Part shown: piece by piece, positions 1 to 9,248 of the stretch
Numbering within the stretch: the first letter of the stretch is position 1
Layout of the letters: each line of letters begins with the position of its first letter
Source of the DNA: Vreelandella sp042466685
Lineage (GTDB): Bacteria > Pseudomonadota > Gammaproteobacteria > Pseudomonadales > Halomonadaceae
Length of the DNA stretch: 64,000 bases
Assembly: GCF_042466685.1 (NCBI RefSeq)
Contig: NZ_CP170448.1
Coordinates: 2,356,001 to 2,420,000, forward strand
Direction: 5' to 3'
Notes under the pieces: model-generated
The model's database searches: none
Seen by the model: the letters and a program-made list of their open reading frames with translations, nothing else
What the model was told of the DNA's origin: nothing
Made by a program: the position numbers and the translations under genes

Positions 1-2259
1 GCCATCGTGGTGATGGCGTTTGATGAAGAGGGGCAGGCAGACACCTTTGCACGTAAAACCGAAATTTGTCAGCGTGCCTACCGCCTGCTGGTGGATGAGA
101 TCGGCTTCCCCGCCGAAGACATCATCTTCGACCCCAATATCTTTGCCATCGCCACCGGTATTGAGGAGCACAATAACTACGCGGTCGACTTTATCGAGGC
201 GACCCAGTGGATTCGCGACAACCTACCCCACGCGATGATTTCCGGCGGTGTGTCTAACGTTTCGTTCTCGTTCCGGGGCAACAACCCGGTTCGCGAAGCG
301 ATCCACTCAGCGTTTCTCTACCACGCCATTCGTGCGGGCCTCACCATGGGTATCGTCAACGCGGGCCAGCTCGCCGTTTATGACGACCTCCCCGCCGAGC
401 TGCGCGAAGCGGTTGAAGACGTGGTGCTCAATCGGCGCAGCGACGGCACCGAGCGACTTCTCGATATCGCCGATAAATATAAAGGCGACGGCAGCGGCGC
501 TGCGAAAAAAGAGGATCTCGAGTGGCGCAGTTGGCCGGTCAACAAGCGTATTGAGCATGCGCTGGTGAAAGGTATCACCGTTTATATCGAAGATGACACC
601 GAAGAGGCCCGTGCCCAGGCCGAGCGGCCCATTGAGGTGATCGAAGGCCCGCTGATGGACGGTATGAACGTGGTGGGCGACCTGTTTGGCGATGGCAAGA
701 TGTTCCTGCCACAGGTGGTGAAGTCAGCCAGGGTCATGAAGCAGGCTGTGGCTTACCTGATCCCTTATATCGAGGCCGAGAAGAGCGAAGAGACCAAGGC
801 TAAAGGCAAGATCGTTATGGCCACGGTCAAAGGCGATGTCCACGATATCGGTAAAAATATTGTTGGCGTAGTGTTGCAGTGTAATAACTACGAAGTGATT
901 GACTTGGGCGTGATGGTGCCCGCCGATAAAATTCTCCAGGCGGCCAAAGAGCACAACGCCGATATTATCGGCCTTTCGGGGCTGATCACCCCGTCGTTGG
1001 ATGAAATGGTGCACGTTGCCAAAGAGATGCAGCGTCGAGGCATGGATCTACCGCTGCTGATTGGCGGTGCGACCACCTCTAAAGCGCATACTGCGGTGAA
1101 AATTGAGCCCCAGTACGAGCACCCGGTCATTTACGTCACCGATGCCTCCCGCGCCGTGGGCGTCGCGGGTAAATTGCTCACGCCGGCTTTAAAAACACCC
1201 TATGTCGCCGAGATTCGCGAAGAGTACGAAAAGGTTCGTGAGCGTAACGCCAAGCGCCGCCCCAAAGCGGCGGATCTGGACTACACCCAGGCACGCAAGC
1301 GGCGTTTCCGCACCGACTGGAGCGCCTACACACCGGCTGAGCCCAATATGCTCGGGCTGAAAACCTTTGACGACTACAACCTCGAAGAGCTGGTCGAGCG
1401 CATCGACTGGACGCCCTTCTTTATGAGCTGGCAGCTAGCAGGCAAGTACCCCAAGATTCTCGACGATAAGGTCGTCGGAGAAGCCGCGCGCAATCTGTTT
1501 GAAGATGCCAAAGTCATGCTGCGTAAGCTGGTGGAAGAGAAGCGCGTTCAGGCTCGGGGCGTTATTGGCCTATGGCCCGCTAACAGCGTGGATGACGACG
1601 TCATTGAGGTCTATGCGGATGAGTCGCGCAGTGAAGTCGTCGAACGCCTCTTCCATATTCGTCAACAGACCACCAAAGGCCGCGACGGTATCTGCTACAG
1701 CCTGGCCGACTTTATTGCCCCCAAAGAGAGCGGTAAAGCCGACTGGATTGGTGGTTTTGCGGTCACTACCGGCCACGGGGTTGATGAGCTATCCAAGGCC
1801 TATGAGGCGGCCGGGGACGACTATAATGCCATTATGGTGCAGGCGTTGACGGATCGGCTTGCGGAAGCCTTTGCTGAGCGTATGCACGAGCGGGTGCGTA
1901 AAGAGTTCTGGGGCTACGTGCCGGAAGAGACCCTGGATAACGATGCCTTAATAGCGGAGAAATATCAGGGCATCCGCCCTGCCCCTGGCTACCCTGCCTG
2001 CCCCGATCACACCGAAAAGGCCACGCTGTTCCGGCTGCTCGATGCCACCGAAAACACGGGCTTAGCGCTGACGGAAAACTTTGCCATGTGGCCAGCGGCG
2101 GCAGTTTCCGGCTGGTACTTTGCCCACCCGCAGTCGAAATACTTCTCTACCGGTAAGATCACCCGGGATCAGGTCGAAGCCATCGCCACGCGTAAGCAGA
2201 TGCCCCTGGAGGAGATGGAGCGCTGGCTCTCACCGGTACTCTCCTACGACCCGAGTTGA
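1..2259 (+). CDS. metH: Methionine synthase, cobalamin-dependent (5' partial)
   Basis: Transfers the methyl group of 5-methyltetrahydrofolate through cobalamin to homocysteine, the last step of methionine synthesis, in the cytoplasm. The frame is open from base 1, so the N-terminal homocysteine-binding half lies outside the window; about 750 of the roughly 1,230 residues usual for MetH are present. Domains seen in order are the end of the pterin-binding barrel (GGVSNVSFSFRGN), the cobalamin cap, the cobalamin domain with GDVHDIGKN, whose His is the lower cobalt ligand, and the C-terminal reactivation domain that binds S-adenosylmethionine (RPAPGYPACPDH). The next gene begins 3 bases after the stop. 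Confidence 0.97.
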   Translation, partial: AIVVMAFDEEGQADTFARKTEICQRAYRLLVDEIGFPAEDIIFDPNIFAIATGIEEHNNYAVDFIEATQWIRDNLPHAMISGGVSNVSFSFRGNNPVREAIHSAFLYHAIRAGLTMGIVNAGQLAVYDDLPAELREAVEDVVLNRRSDGTERLLDIADKYKGDGSGAAKKEDLEWRSWPVNKRIEHALVKGITVYIEDDTEEARAQAERPIEVIEGPLMDGMNVVGDLFGDGKMFLPQVVKSARVMKQAVAYLIPYIEAEKSEETKAKGKIVMATVKGDVHDIGKNIVGVVLQCNNYEVIDLGVMVPADKILQAAKEHNADIIGLSGLITPSLDEMVHVAKEMQRRGMDLPLLIGGATTSKAHTAVKIEPQYEHPVIYVTDASRAVGVAGKLLTPALKTPYVAEIREEYEKVRERNAKRRPKAADLDYTQARKRRFRTDWSAYTPAEPNMLGLKTFDDYNLEELVERIDWTPFFMSWQLAGKYPKILDDKVVGEAARNLFEDAKVMLRKLVEEKRVQARGVIGLWPANSVDDDVIEVYADESRSEVVERLFHIRQQTTKGRDGICYSLADFIAPKESGKADWIGGFAVTTGHGVDELSKAYEAAGDDYNAIMVQALTDRLAEAFAERMHERVRKEFWGYVPEETLDNDALIAEKYQGIRPAPGYPACPDHTEKATLFRLLDATENTGLALTENFAMWPAAAVSGWYFAHPQSKYFSTGKITRDQVEAIATRKQMPLEEMERWLSPVLSYDPS

Positions 2260-2262
2260 TTA

Positions 2263-3585
2263 GTGCTGTTTGCAAACCGCCATGGCAGGGTGTTGCGCCT
2301 TGCCTTACCTATCATGCTGGGCATGCTTTCACAGAGCATGCTCAACTTGATCGACGCTGCGCTGGTGGGGCATTTAGGTGAAGTAGCGCTTGCGGGGGTA
2401 GGTGTGGGCGGTTACGCCATGTTTATGCTGACCGCGGTAGTGTTTGGCCTATCTTCCAGCGTGCAGTCACAAACGGCTCAGCGGGTGGGGGCTGCCCACA
2501 GGCATATCGCCCACCCGCTTAACTCGGGGCTGTTAATTGGGTTTGCGATAAGTCTCCCGCTATCACTCTGGGCCTGGTGGCAAGCGCCGCTACTGATGAG
2601 CTTGATTAGCCAAGCCGATGATGTTCAAAGCGTCGCGGTGGACTATTTCCGCTGGCGGGTGGTGTCTCTGGTCGCCATCGCGTTAACGCTCTGCTTTCGT
2701 GGTTACTGGAACGGTCGTCAGCAAACGCATCTCTATTTGCGTATCATCGTCTCCGTTCACCTGATTAACGTAGCGGCTAGCGCTGGTTTAATCTACGGTT
2801 TAGCCGGGCTACCCCATATGGGGGCGAGTGGTGCGGGTGCGGGAACCACGCTGTCGCTATTTATTGGCTTGATGGTGTGGTGCTGGGTGAGTTCCCAACG
2901 CTTTTCTTTACACCATCTTTTGAAACAGCTGCCACGCATAGCTACCCTGCGCACTACCCTGGCACTTGCTGCTCCTCACTCTTTACAGCAGTTTTTATTC
3001 GCAGCGGGTTACGCGCTACTCATTGGGCTCTTGAGCCAACTAGGCACGGCCAGCGTCGCGGTTGGCCACGTATTGATTAATTTGTCACTGCTGCTGATTT
3101 TGCCAGGAGTGGGAATAGGCGTTGCGGCGATGAGCCTGGTAGGCGAAGCGTTAGGCCGGGATGCTCAGTATGAAGCCCACCGCTGGGGGCTGGATGCGCT
3201 GCGGGTGGCTTGGCTGTTACTCGTTGTGCTGGCGCTACCCATGTTGTTTTTGCCGGAGCAGGTACTCGCCCTCTTTTTCACCAACAGTGAGCTAGTAGCG
3301 CTGGGTAAACTCCCGTTGCAGTTAACTGGCGTGATGATTGTGCTGGATGCGGCGGCTCTCGTGCTCGCTCAGGCGTTAATGGGTGCTGGCGCTCAACGCA
3401 CGGTGATGCTGCTGTCCCTGGGCATGCAGTGGCTACTTTTTTTACCCATGGCCTGGTGGGTCGGCATCGGTTTGGATCAGGGCTTATTAGGTATCTGGCT
3501 TATGCAACTGCTCTACAGATTGATAAACTCAGCCGGATTTTTATGGGTATGGCAGCGTCGCCACTGGCTAGCCCCAGCCTTCTAA
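2263..3585 (+). CDS. MATE family multidrug/toxin exporter
   Basis: A 440-residue inner-membrane protein with about twelve hydrophobic segments and the layout of the MATE family (NorM/DinF branch), which exports cationic or toxic compounds in exchange for Na+ or H+. The N-terminal half has the typical helix pair PIMLGMLSQSMLNLIDAALVGHLG. It begins with GTG three bases after metH, with no clear Shine-Dalgarno sequence, so it is probably translated together with metH. No substrate can be assigned from the sequence. Confidence 0.9.
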   Translation: MLFANRHGRVLRLALPIMLGMLSQSMLNLIDAALVGHLGEVALAGVGVGGYAMFMLTAVVFGLSSSVQSQTAQRVGAAHRHIAHPLNSGLLIGFAISLPLSLWAWWQAPLLMSLISQADDVQSVAVDYFRWRVVSLVAIALTLCFRGYWNGRQQTHLYLRIIVSVHLINVAASAGLIYGLAGLPHMGASGAGAGTTLSLFIGLMVWCWVSSQRFSLHHLLKQLPRIATLRTTLALAAPHSLQQFLFAAGYALLIGLLSQLGTASVAVGHVLINLSLLLILPGVGIGVAAMSLVGEALGRDAQYEAHRWGLDALRVAWLLLVVLALPMLFLPEQVLALFFTNSELVALGKLPLQLTGVMIVLDAAALVLAQALMGAGAQRTVMLLSLGMQWLLFLPMAWWVGIGLDQGLLGIWLMQLLYRLINSAGFLWVWQRRHWLAPAF

Positions 3586-3741
3586 TGGGCCGCCAGGCTC
3601 TTGCAGCGGTTTCTTAATAGCTTTTAGAGATAAAAAGATAATTATATATTCTTTTGTAGAATATAACGCCCGCGTTAAGGTGACACTATACTAACGTCCG
3701 TCTCAACGTGACCATTTCGCTTTTTAGCAGGATCGTGCCAC

Positions 3742-5394
3742 ATGTACCGTTATGATATTCACGACCAAACCCTGGTTGACGAGCGTGTCGCTCAGTTCCG
3801 TGATCAGATGGAACGCTACCGCGCCGGGCGTTTGGGAGAAGAAGAGTTTCGCCCCCTAAGGTTGCAGAACGGCCTCTATATTCAACGCCATGCGCCCATG
3901 CTGCGTATTGCGATCCCTTACGGCATGCTGGCTGGCAGTCAGCTCCGGGCTCTGGCTGAGATTACTCGCCGTTATGACCGTGGCTACGGCCACTTCACCA
4001 CGCGGCAAAATCTCCAGTTGAACTGGCCTGCCCTTGAAGATGTACCGGATATTTTGGCCGATCTAGCCAAGGTGCAGATGCACGCGATTCAAACCAGCGG
4101 TAACTGCATTCGTAACACCACCAGCGACCAGTTTGCTGGCATCGCCAACGATGAGGTGGAAGATCCACGTCCCTGGTGCGAGCTAATCCGCCAGTGGTCT
4201 ACCCTGCATCCGGAGTTTGCTTACCTGCCGCGTAAGTTCAAAATCGCGGTTAGCGGTGCGGCTCAAGACCGTGCAGCCATCCAGGTGCACGATATTGGCC
4301 TGCGCCTCTGGTACAACAGTGACGGAGAGCTGCGTGTAAAAGTATTGGCCGGTGGTGGCCTTGGCCGTACCCCGATGATTGCCGACGTGGTGCGCGAAGA
4401 CCTGCCCTGGCAGCACCTGCTGACCTATCTTGAAGCCTGCGTGCGGGTTTACAACCAGTTTGGTCGCCGGGATAACAAGTTTAAAGCGCGTATTAAGATC
4501 CTTGTTAAGGCCTTGGGTATTGAAGAATTCCGTCGTCGCGTGGATGAAGAGTGGGCGCACTTGAAAGATGGCCCGCAAACGCTCAATCAAGCGGCCGTTG
4601 ATGCAGCCAAAGTCCACTTCCCTGAGCCTGAGCGTCGCCCAGTAGCCGCTTCCGCAACGGAAGAGTTTGACAAGCTACGCGCTGAAAACCGTAGCTTTGC
4701 GCGTTTTGTTACCAACAATGTGACAGATCATAAAGTGTCCGGCTACAAAGCCGTAACGCTGTCGCTGAAACGCCGTGAGCACGCGCCGGGCGACGTTACC
4801 GCCGACCAGATGGAAGCTGTGGCCGATTTAGCTGACCGCTACAGCTTTGGTGAAGTGCGCGTGACCCACGAGCAGAACCTGGTGCTTTCTGACGTGCCGG
4901 TGGATGAACTGGAAGCGCTATGGAAAGAGCTTGAGGCGCTGGGTATGGCAAACCCGACAGTGGGTACGCTCAATGACATTATCTGCTGCCCTGGCGGCGA
5001 TTACTGCAGTTTGGCCAATGCGGTATCGATTCCCATCGCCCAGGCGCTACAGGAGAAGTTTGAAGACTTAGACTTCCTTTATGACCTTGGCCCGCTGGAT
5101 CTGAATATCTCAGGCTGTATGAATGCCTGTGGCCACCACCATGTTGGCCATATCGGCATCCTGGGCGTGGATAAAAAAGGCGAAGAGTTCTACCAGATCT
5201 CCATTGGCGGTAATTCCACCGACGATGCCTCGCTGGGTAAGATTTTAGGCCCGTCATTTTTCCGCTCAGACGTGCCGGATGTGGTTGAAAAAGTATTGGA
5301 AGTCTATGTATCACAGCGCCATGAGGACGAACGCTTCTTGGATACTTACCGCCGTATTGGTCTAAAACCCTTTAAGGAGCGTGTCTATGCCTAA
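3742..5394 (+). CDS. cysI: Siroheme-dependent sulfite (or nitrite) reductase hemoprotein
   Basis: A 550-residue siroheme and [4Fe-4S] enzyme that catalyses the six-electron reduction of sulfite to sulfide (related enzymes reduce nitrite). Two ferredoxin-like half-domains flank the catalytic parts. The cluster and siroheme cysteines appear as CCPGGDYC and, about 40 residues later, SGCMNACGHH. The N-terminal substrate and siroheme region has TTRQNLQLNW. The DUF934 gene downstream overlaps it, a pairing seen in Pseudomonas-type sulfite assimilation, so sulfite is the favoured substrate over nitrite. No flavoprotein subunit (CysJ) is adjacent, so the electron donor is not visible here. Confidence 0.88.
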   Translation: MYRYDIHDQTLVDERVAQFRDQMERYRAGRLGEEEFRPLRLQNGLYIQRHAPMLRIAIPYGMLAGSQLRALAEITRRYDRGYGHFTTRQNLQLNWPALEDVPDILADLAKVQMHAIQTSGNCIRNTTSDQFAGIANDEVEDPRPWCELIRQWSTLHPEFAYLPRKFKIAVSGAAQDRAAIQVHDIGLRLWYNSDGELRVKVLAGGGLGRTPMIADVVREDLPWQHLLTYLEACVRVYNQFGRRDNKFKARIKILVKALGIEEFRRRVDEEWAHLKDGPQTLNQAAVDAAKVHFPEPERRPVAASATEEFDKLRAENRSFARFVTNNVTDHKVSGYKAVTLSLKRREHAPGDVTADQMEAVADLADRYSFGEVRVTHEQNLVLSDVPVDELEALWKELEALGMANPTVGTLNDIICCPGGDYCSLANAVSIPIAQALQEKFEDLDFLYDLGPLDLNISGCMNACGHHHVGHIGILGVDKKGEEFYQISIGGNSTDDASLGKILGPSFFRSDVPDVVEKVLEVYVSQRHEDERFLDTYRRIGLKPFKERVYA

Positions 5395-5941
5395 GCCTAA
5401 TAAGCCCGATGAGGCGCAAGCTGAAGCGGTTGAGCAGACGCCGGTTCATGTGGATCACCTGATTGCCAATGGTGAGCTGGCGGAGGAGAACGCCTGGTGT
5501 GTCTCCTACGATGAAGACGCGCTTCCCGAGCAGCGCCCGGCGTTCGTGCCGCTGGCACTATGGCAGTCTAACCAGGAAGACACAGAGCTGGCTCCGCTTC
5601 TGATGAGCGATACTGAACTCAACACGGAGCTTGCGGCAGAACTGAGTAAAGCGTTGGCCATTGCCATCGACTTCCCCGCCTTTACCGATGGCCGTGGCTA
5701 CAGCATCGCGCGTCTGCTGCGCGAGCGCTATGGCTATAGCGGCGAAGTGCGTGCGGTGGGTGACGTGCTAGTTGACCAACTGGATTATATGCGCCGCTGT
5801 GGTTTCAGTGCCATGGCGCTGCGTGATGACCAGCATCCCGAGGACGCACTGCGCGCGTTAAGCTTTATCAGCGTTCGCTACCAGCCTGATGTTGAAGAGC
5901 GCCAGGCGCTATTTGAGCGTCGCTTAGCTGCCGATAAGTAA
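5387..5941 (+). CDS. DUF934 family protein, sulfite reductase partner
   Basis: About 184 residues, DUF934 family. It contains the conserved block FPAFTDGRGYSIARLLRERYGYSGEVRAVGDV near the middle, split here as FPAFTDGRGYS and RLLRERYGYSGE. The family's biochemistry is unsettled; it is consistently encoded beside cysI-type reductases and is inferred to assist sulfite reduction. I prefer the ATG at 5387 over the GTG at 5381, because the AGGAG at 5375-5379 is 7 bases from the ATG but only 1 base from the GTG. With that start the gene overlaps the end of cysI by 8 bases, implying coupled translation. Confidence 0.85.
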   Translation: MPKPNKPDEAQAEAVEQTPVHVDHLIANGELAEENAWCVSYDEDALPEQRPAFVPLALWQSNQEDTELAPLLMSDTELNTELAAELSKALAIAIDFPAFTDGRGYSIARLLRERYGYSGEVRAVGDVLVDQLDYMRRCGFSAMALRDDQHPEDALRALSFISVRYQPDVEERQALFERRLAADK

Positions 5942-5968
5942 GCGCAGTGCGTGACGTTTGCAAACCCA

Positions 5969-5999
5969 ACAGGGCAGCTTCGGCTGCCCTGTTTATTTG
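5969..5999 (+). terminator. Rho-independent terminator of cysI-DUF934
   Basis: A perfect stem AGGGCAGC / GCTGCCCT with a TTCG tetraloop is followed by a T-rich stretch. It lies 28 bases after the DUF934 stop codon and before the convergent smrA gene. Confidence 0.85.
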
Positions 6000-6022
6000 T
6001 AAACCATTTTATTAATAAACAG

Positions 6023-6613
6023 TTACCCCCGGCGCTTCTGCTGGCGCTCGCGATTATTGGCTTTGGCGCGATCGCTTTTACGTAGCATTACCCAGGTCGC
6101 ACCCAAGCCACCTTCCGAAGGCTGTGCGGAGACGTATGCCTGCACTTCCTCAAACTGGCTGAGCCACTTGGCAAGGTACGAACGCAGTACGTTGGCAGGA
6201 CTATCTATCTCACGCCCGCGACCATGAACGATCATAACCGAGCGTAAATCGTGGGCGTAGGCTTCCTGAATAAAGGGAAACAGCATGCGGCGGCACTCCG
6301 TTAAGGGACGCCTGAGCAAGTGGAGCTGCGCCTGAACGCTATAGCCACCGTGCCTTAATTTATCGACCACACCCTGCTGAATGCCCTCGCGGCGATACTC
6401 CATGGGATCAAAGGGGGGCAGCAGATCGACAAAATCGTCGGATAGGAAGTTGCGCGCCCCGGTCTCTTCCTCTGCCCACTCCCGCCGGGCCAACTGCGAT
6501 TCGGAGGGGCTTTTGCGACTAGCGCCTGGATCAGCACGATTGCTCGCTGGTAGCGGTTTAACATCGCCTACGAGAGCACGAAAATCCAGATCATCACGAA
6601 GTGGCTGATTCAT
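6023..6613 (-). CDS. smrA: Smr-domain protein (SmrA-like DNA endonuclease)
   Basis: A 196-residue protein with an unstructured, charged N-terminus and a C-terminal Smr domain, the domain found at the end of MutS2. The family motifs are seen as QLHLLRRPLTEC (residues about 97-108) and VMIVHGRGRE (about 126-135). Smr domains nick branched or damaged DNA or act on RNA. The basic C-terminus (KRRG) fits nucleic-acid binding. The start is preceded by TAGGAG. It is transcribed alone, convergent with the sulfite reductase operon. Confidence 0.85.
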   Translation of the reverse strand: MNQPLRDDLDFRALVGDVKPLPASNRADPGASRKSPSESQLARREWAEEETGARNFLSDDFVDLLPPFDPMEYRREGIQQGVVDKLRHGGYSVQAQLHLLRRPLTECRRMLFPFIQEAYAHDLRSVMIVHGRGREIDSPANVLRSYLAKWLSQFEEVQAYVSAQPSEGGLGATWVMLRKSDRAKANNRERQQKRRG

Positions 6614-6784
6614 TGCAGGCTCCTACGGCAGGGTCTAATAAGCACCAATCTTACATAAATAGAGTAGCAAACCCGCGCACTTTGCATAAGCGGATTCAAT
6701 AAGTCGATAACAGAGAACTTGTCATCTTCTGTTTGGCGCGCCAAGCTGGCCAGCCCTTGTTTAGCATTCGCAGTGAGACACAGT

Positions 6785-7255
6785 ATGGTGTGGCTAAAAC
6801 GTCTTGTCACTTTAAGCGCAGTGGGGCTGCTCAGCCTAGCGGGATGGCTCTGGTTAACCATGCTCAGTCCATGGTTTTATGACCGCCCTGAGGAACTCCC
6901 CGCTATTGAACAGCGTACTCATCAGGTGTTTGTGTATGGCACGCTACGCTATGCACCTATCCGATTCGTTGTGATGGGGAGCTTAGGTGCCCCAAAGGAA
7001 GCCGTGCTGGAGGGTTATCAGCGCAACGGACTCGATCTTTCGCCCCAGCCAGGCAGTCGTGTCGAAGGCCTGGTACTGAGCGTGAATGCCAAAGAGTTAG
7101 CCCGCCTTGATCGCTATGAACGGCTGGGTGTCCGCTATGAGCGGGTGGCGTTAACCCTTGACGATGGCACCCGTGCTTGGGTCTATAAGCGCCTTCCAGA
7201 GCAACAAAATGCCTTTGTAGCGTACGCGGAGCTTCCGATAGCTCTGGTACTATAG
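6785..7255 (+). CDS. Gamma-glutamylcyclotransferase-like protein, membrane anchored
   Basis: About 156 residues from the ATG at 6785. One N-terminal membrane helix (LVTLSAVGLLSLAGWLWLTM) precedes a gamma-glutamylcyclotransferase (AIG2/GGCT) fold that begins with the signature VFVYGTLR. The glutamates and tyrosines typical of the fold follow in LARLDRYERLG. The family releases 5-oxoproline from gamma-glutamyl peptides or amines; the substrate here is unknown. The membrane anchor is unusual for the family. An upstream ATG at 6719 is also in frame but adds a segment with no family likeness. Confidence 0.75.
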   Translation: MVWLKRLVTLSAVGLLSLAGWLWLTMLSPWFYDRPEELPAIEQRTHQVFVYGTLRYAPIRFVVMGSLGAPKEAVLEGYQRNGLDLSPQPGSRVEGLVLSVNAKELARLDRYERLGVRYERVALTLDDGTRAWVYKRLPEQQNAFVAYAELPIALVL

Positions 7256-7313
7256 GCACCTATGTGATGACACATTACCGCGACAGCTTCCATGAACCCA
7301 TTCAGGAATAGTG

Positions 7314-7937
7314 ATGAGTGAAATGACACCCTACGTTCTGGTTCTCTACTACTCCCGCTCAGGTGCCACGGCCACCATGGCGCAACAGATTGCGGCTGGC
7401 GTAGAAAGCGTACCCGGCATTCAGGCACGTTTGCGTACAGTGGCGCCGGTTTCAACGACCTGTGAAGCCATAGACCCAGAAATTCCTGCAGAAGGCGCGG
7501 TGTATGCAGACCTGGACGACCTGCGCAACTGCAGCGCGTTAGCACTGGGCAGCCCCACCCGGTTTGGCAATATGGCAGCACCGCTTAAGTATTTTATCGA
7601 TTCAACCAGTGGCTTGTGGATGAACGGTGCTTTGATCGACAAACCCGCCAGTGCATTCACCTCAACTTCAAGCCTACACGGAGGTCAGGAGAGCACCCTG
7701 CTCACTATGCTGGTGCCGCTGCTACACCACGGTATGGTCTATGCAGGGGTTCCCTACAGTGAAACCACCCTGCTAGAGACACGTACAGGCGGCACGCCCT
7801 ATGGTGCCAGCCACTTGGCTGGAACACGTAGCGACCGCTCGGTCGATGAGCACGAGCGCGAACTCTGTACTGCCCAGGGTAAACGACTGGCGAGACTCGC
7901 CTTGGCACTTCACGCTATGCGTCAGGAGGCATCATGA
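7314..7937 (+). CDS. wrbA: NAD(P)H:quinone oxidoreductase, WrbA family
   Basis: A 207-residue flavodoxin-like FMN protein that reduces quinones by two electrons and so avoids semiquinone radicals. The N-terminal strand and FMN phosphate loop read VLVLYYSRSGATATMA; the second FMN loop is GSPTRFGNMAAPLKYFID; the STSSLHGGQE motif is typical of WrbA. The ATG at 7314 is 7 bases after an AGGAA; a GTG at 7311 is the alternative. Its stop overlaps the start of the DUF2069 gene (ATGA), so the two are probably coupled. Confidence 0.93.
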   Translation: MSEMTPYVLVLYYSRSGATATMAQQIAAGVESVPGIQARLRTVAPVSTTCEAIDPEIPAEGAVYADLDDLRNCSALALGSPTRFGNMAAPLKYFIDSTSGLWMNGALIDKPASAFTSTSSLHGGQESTLLTMLVPLLHHGMVYAGVPYSETTLLETRTGGTPYGASHLAGTRSDRSVDEHERELCTAQGKRLARLALALHAMRQEAS

Positions 7938-8323
7938 GGCAGTGGCTGGAAGAGGTAGAAGCTCGCCATGGGCTTGATAAACTGACTCTGAGAAGTCGGC
8001 AGGTGGTGCTAGCCAGTTTTGCCATTCTACTGGTACTGGTCATTTATCGGGGCTTTTTACTCCAAAACGACGATTTTAACTGGCGCCCTGTCGTTGCGTT
8101 CGTTTTGCCACTGGTGCTGTTTTTACCCTCGATCATAGGCAAACGCGCACGTGGCCACGCTTGGCTCGCCTTCGTCAGCCTGCTCTACTTCACCCAAGGG
8201 GTGATGTTGATTACCCTTCCCGGGCAAGGGCTGCGTGGAATTTTGGAGGCGGTTGTGGCGCTGGTGCTATTTGCCGGTTGCATGGGCTATGCACGCTTTC
8301 GTAGTCGACAGCTAAGACAATAG
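7934..8323 (+). CDS. DUF2069 family membrane protein
   Basis: A 129-residue inner-membrane protein with about four hydrophobic helices and the DUF2069 layout; the family has no assigned activity. It commonly follows wrbA in gammaproteobacteria, and here its ATG overlaps the wrbA stop, preceded by AGGAGG. The end is basic (FRSRQLRQ). A role linked to quinone or redox homeostasis is only inferred from this pairing. Confidence 0.85.
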   Translation: MRQWLEEVEARHGLDKLTLRSRQVVLASFAILLVLVIYRGFLLQNDDFNWRPVVAFVLPLVLFLPSIIGKRARGHAWLAFVSLLYFTQGVMLITLPGQGLRGILEAVVALVLFAGCMGYARFRSRQLRQ

Positions 8324-8324
8324 G

Positions 8325-9014
8325 TCAATAAAACCAAAGCCATAGGATAACGCCAGCGGCGATAAGTAATGCACCCAACGCGCGTAAACGCAGCGTGGCA
8401 GCATTAAATGGCTCATTATGTACATCGACAGGCTGCTGGCGAAAACGTTTGGTACCTACCAGCATCGCCGCTACCAGTGGTTCACCCAGCAGCCGATGTA
8501 CGATCAAACCCGCTAAATGCAGCCCGATCAGCACGATGAGCAGATCACTATTGAGCTGATGCAGGGTTCTAAGCCGGCTGCCCACCCCGTCGCCAAGTAA
8601 GCCATAGAGCGGTGCTTGAAAAAAGATATCGTCACTTAAAAACAGGCCGCTCACGGCTTGAAAACTAAGCGAGAGCAGCATCACCATCACCATCCAGCCG
8701 CCCAGCGGATTATGGCTGGCATAAGCGCTTGGTTGGCCCTTGAGAAGTGACTTGGAGTAGGCGACTGTTTTTGCAGGTGGGTATAGAAACGTTCTAAATC
8801 TCGCATATACACTGCCCAGGGCGCCCCATAGCCAACGGAACACGAGTAGTCCTATTACCACGTAGCCCGCTTGGGCGTGCACTTCAACCGGAAATAGGAA
8901 GGGCGCACCGCTAGTCTTGGTGGTATAAAAAGAGATCAATACCGCCGCCACTAATCCCCAGTGGAACAGGCGAATCCAACCATCCCACACCTCTATCGCT
9001 ACCTTGTCGCGCAT
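8325..9014 (-). CDS. Cytochrome b561 / Ni-Fe hydrogenase-type b subunit
   Basis: A 229-residue diheme cytochrome b with about four to five transmembrane helices. Histidines that could ligate heme sit in IRLFHWGLV (near residue 17), EVHAQAGYVVIGLLVFRWLWG (near 47), LRTLHQLNSDLLI and LIGLHLAGLIVHRL. Proteins of this family pass electrons between the quinone pool and a soluble or periplasmic partner, often a cytochrome c or a hydrogenase. No partner is adjacent. It ends one base after the DUF2069 stop on the opposite strand, with no room for separate terminators. Confidence 0.85.
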   Translation of the reverse strand: MRDKVAIEVWDGWIRLFHWGLVAAVLISFYTTKTSGAPFLFPVEVHAQAGYVVIGLLVFRWLWGALGSVYARFRTFLYPPAKTVAYSKSLLKGQPSAYASHNPLGGWMVMVMLLSLSFQAVSGLFLSDDIFFQAPLYGLLGDGVGSRLRTLHQLNSDLLIVLIGLHLAGLIVHRLLGEPLVAAMLVGTKRFRQQPVDVHNEPFNAATLRLRALGALLIAAGVILWLWFY

Positions 9015-9248
9015 GGCCTAACCTCTCAGCAGTGATGAGCCCGAAATAATGAGAGAGTTTCGCATTAATTCTGGCTTTCTCCTAGAATGCGAGACAGTTA
9101 GCCGCAATCGATAGTTACCACGCTAAGCCACAACACTGGTTAAAATAAAACAGTGAGTCGCAACGCGTTTAACATCCATTGATGTCGGTCACTTGAGCTT
9201 TAAAGGCATACCAGCGAACATGGATGAAACTCCAGGGAGAAGCATTCA

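Noticed and set aside
4183..4617. Minus-strand open frame (144 codons) inside cysI
   Set aside because: Fully antisense to a conserved siroheme enzyme; no ribosome-binding site.
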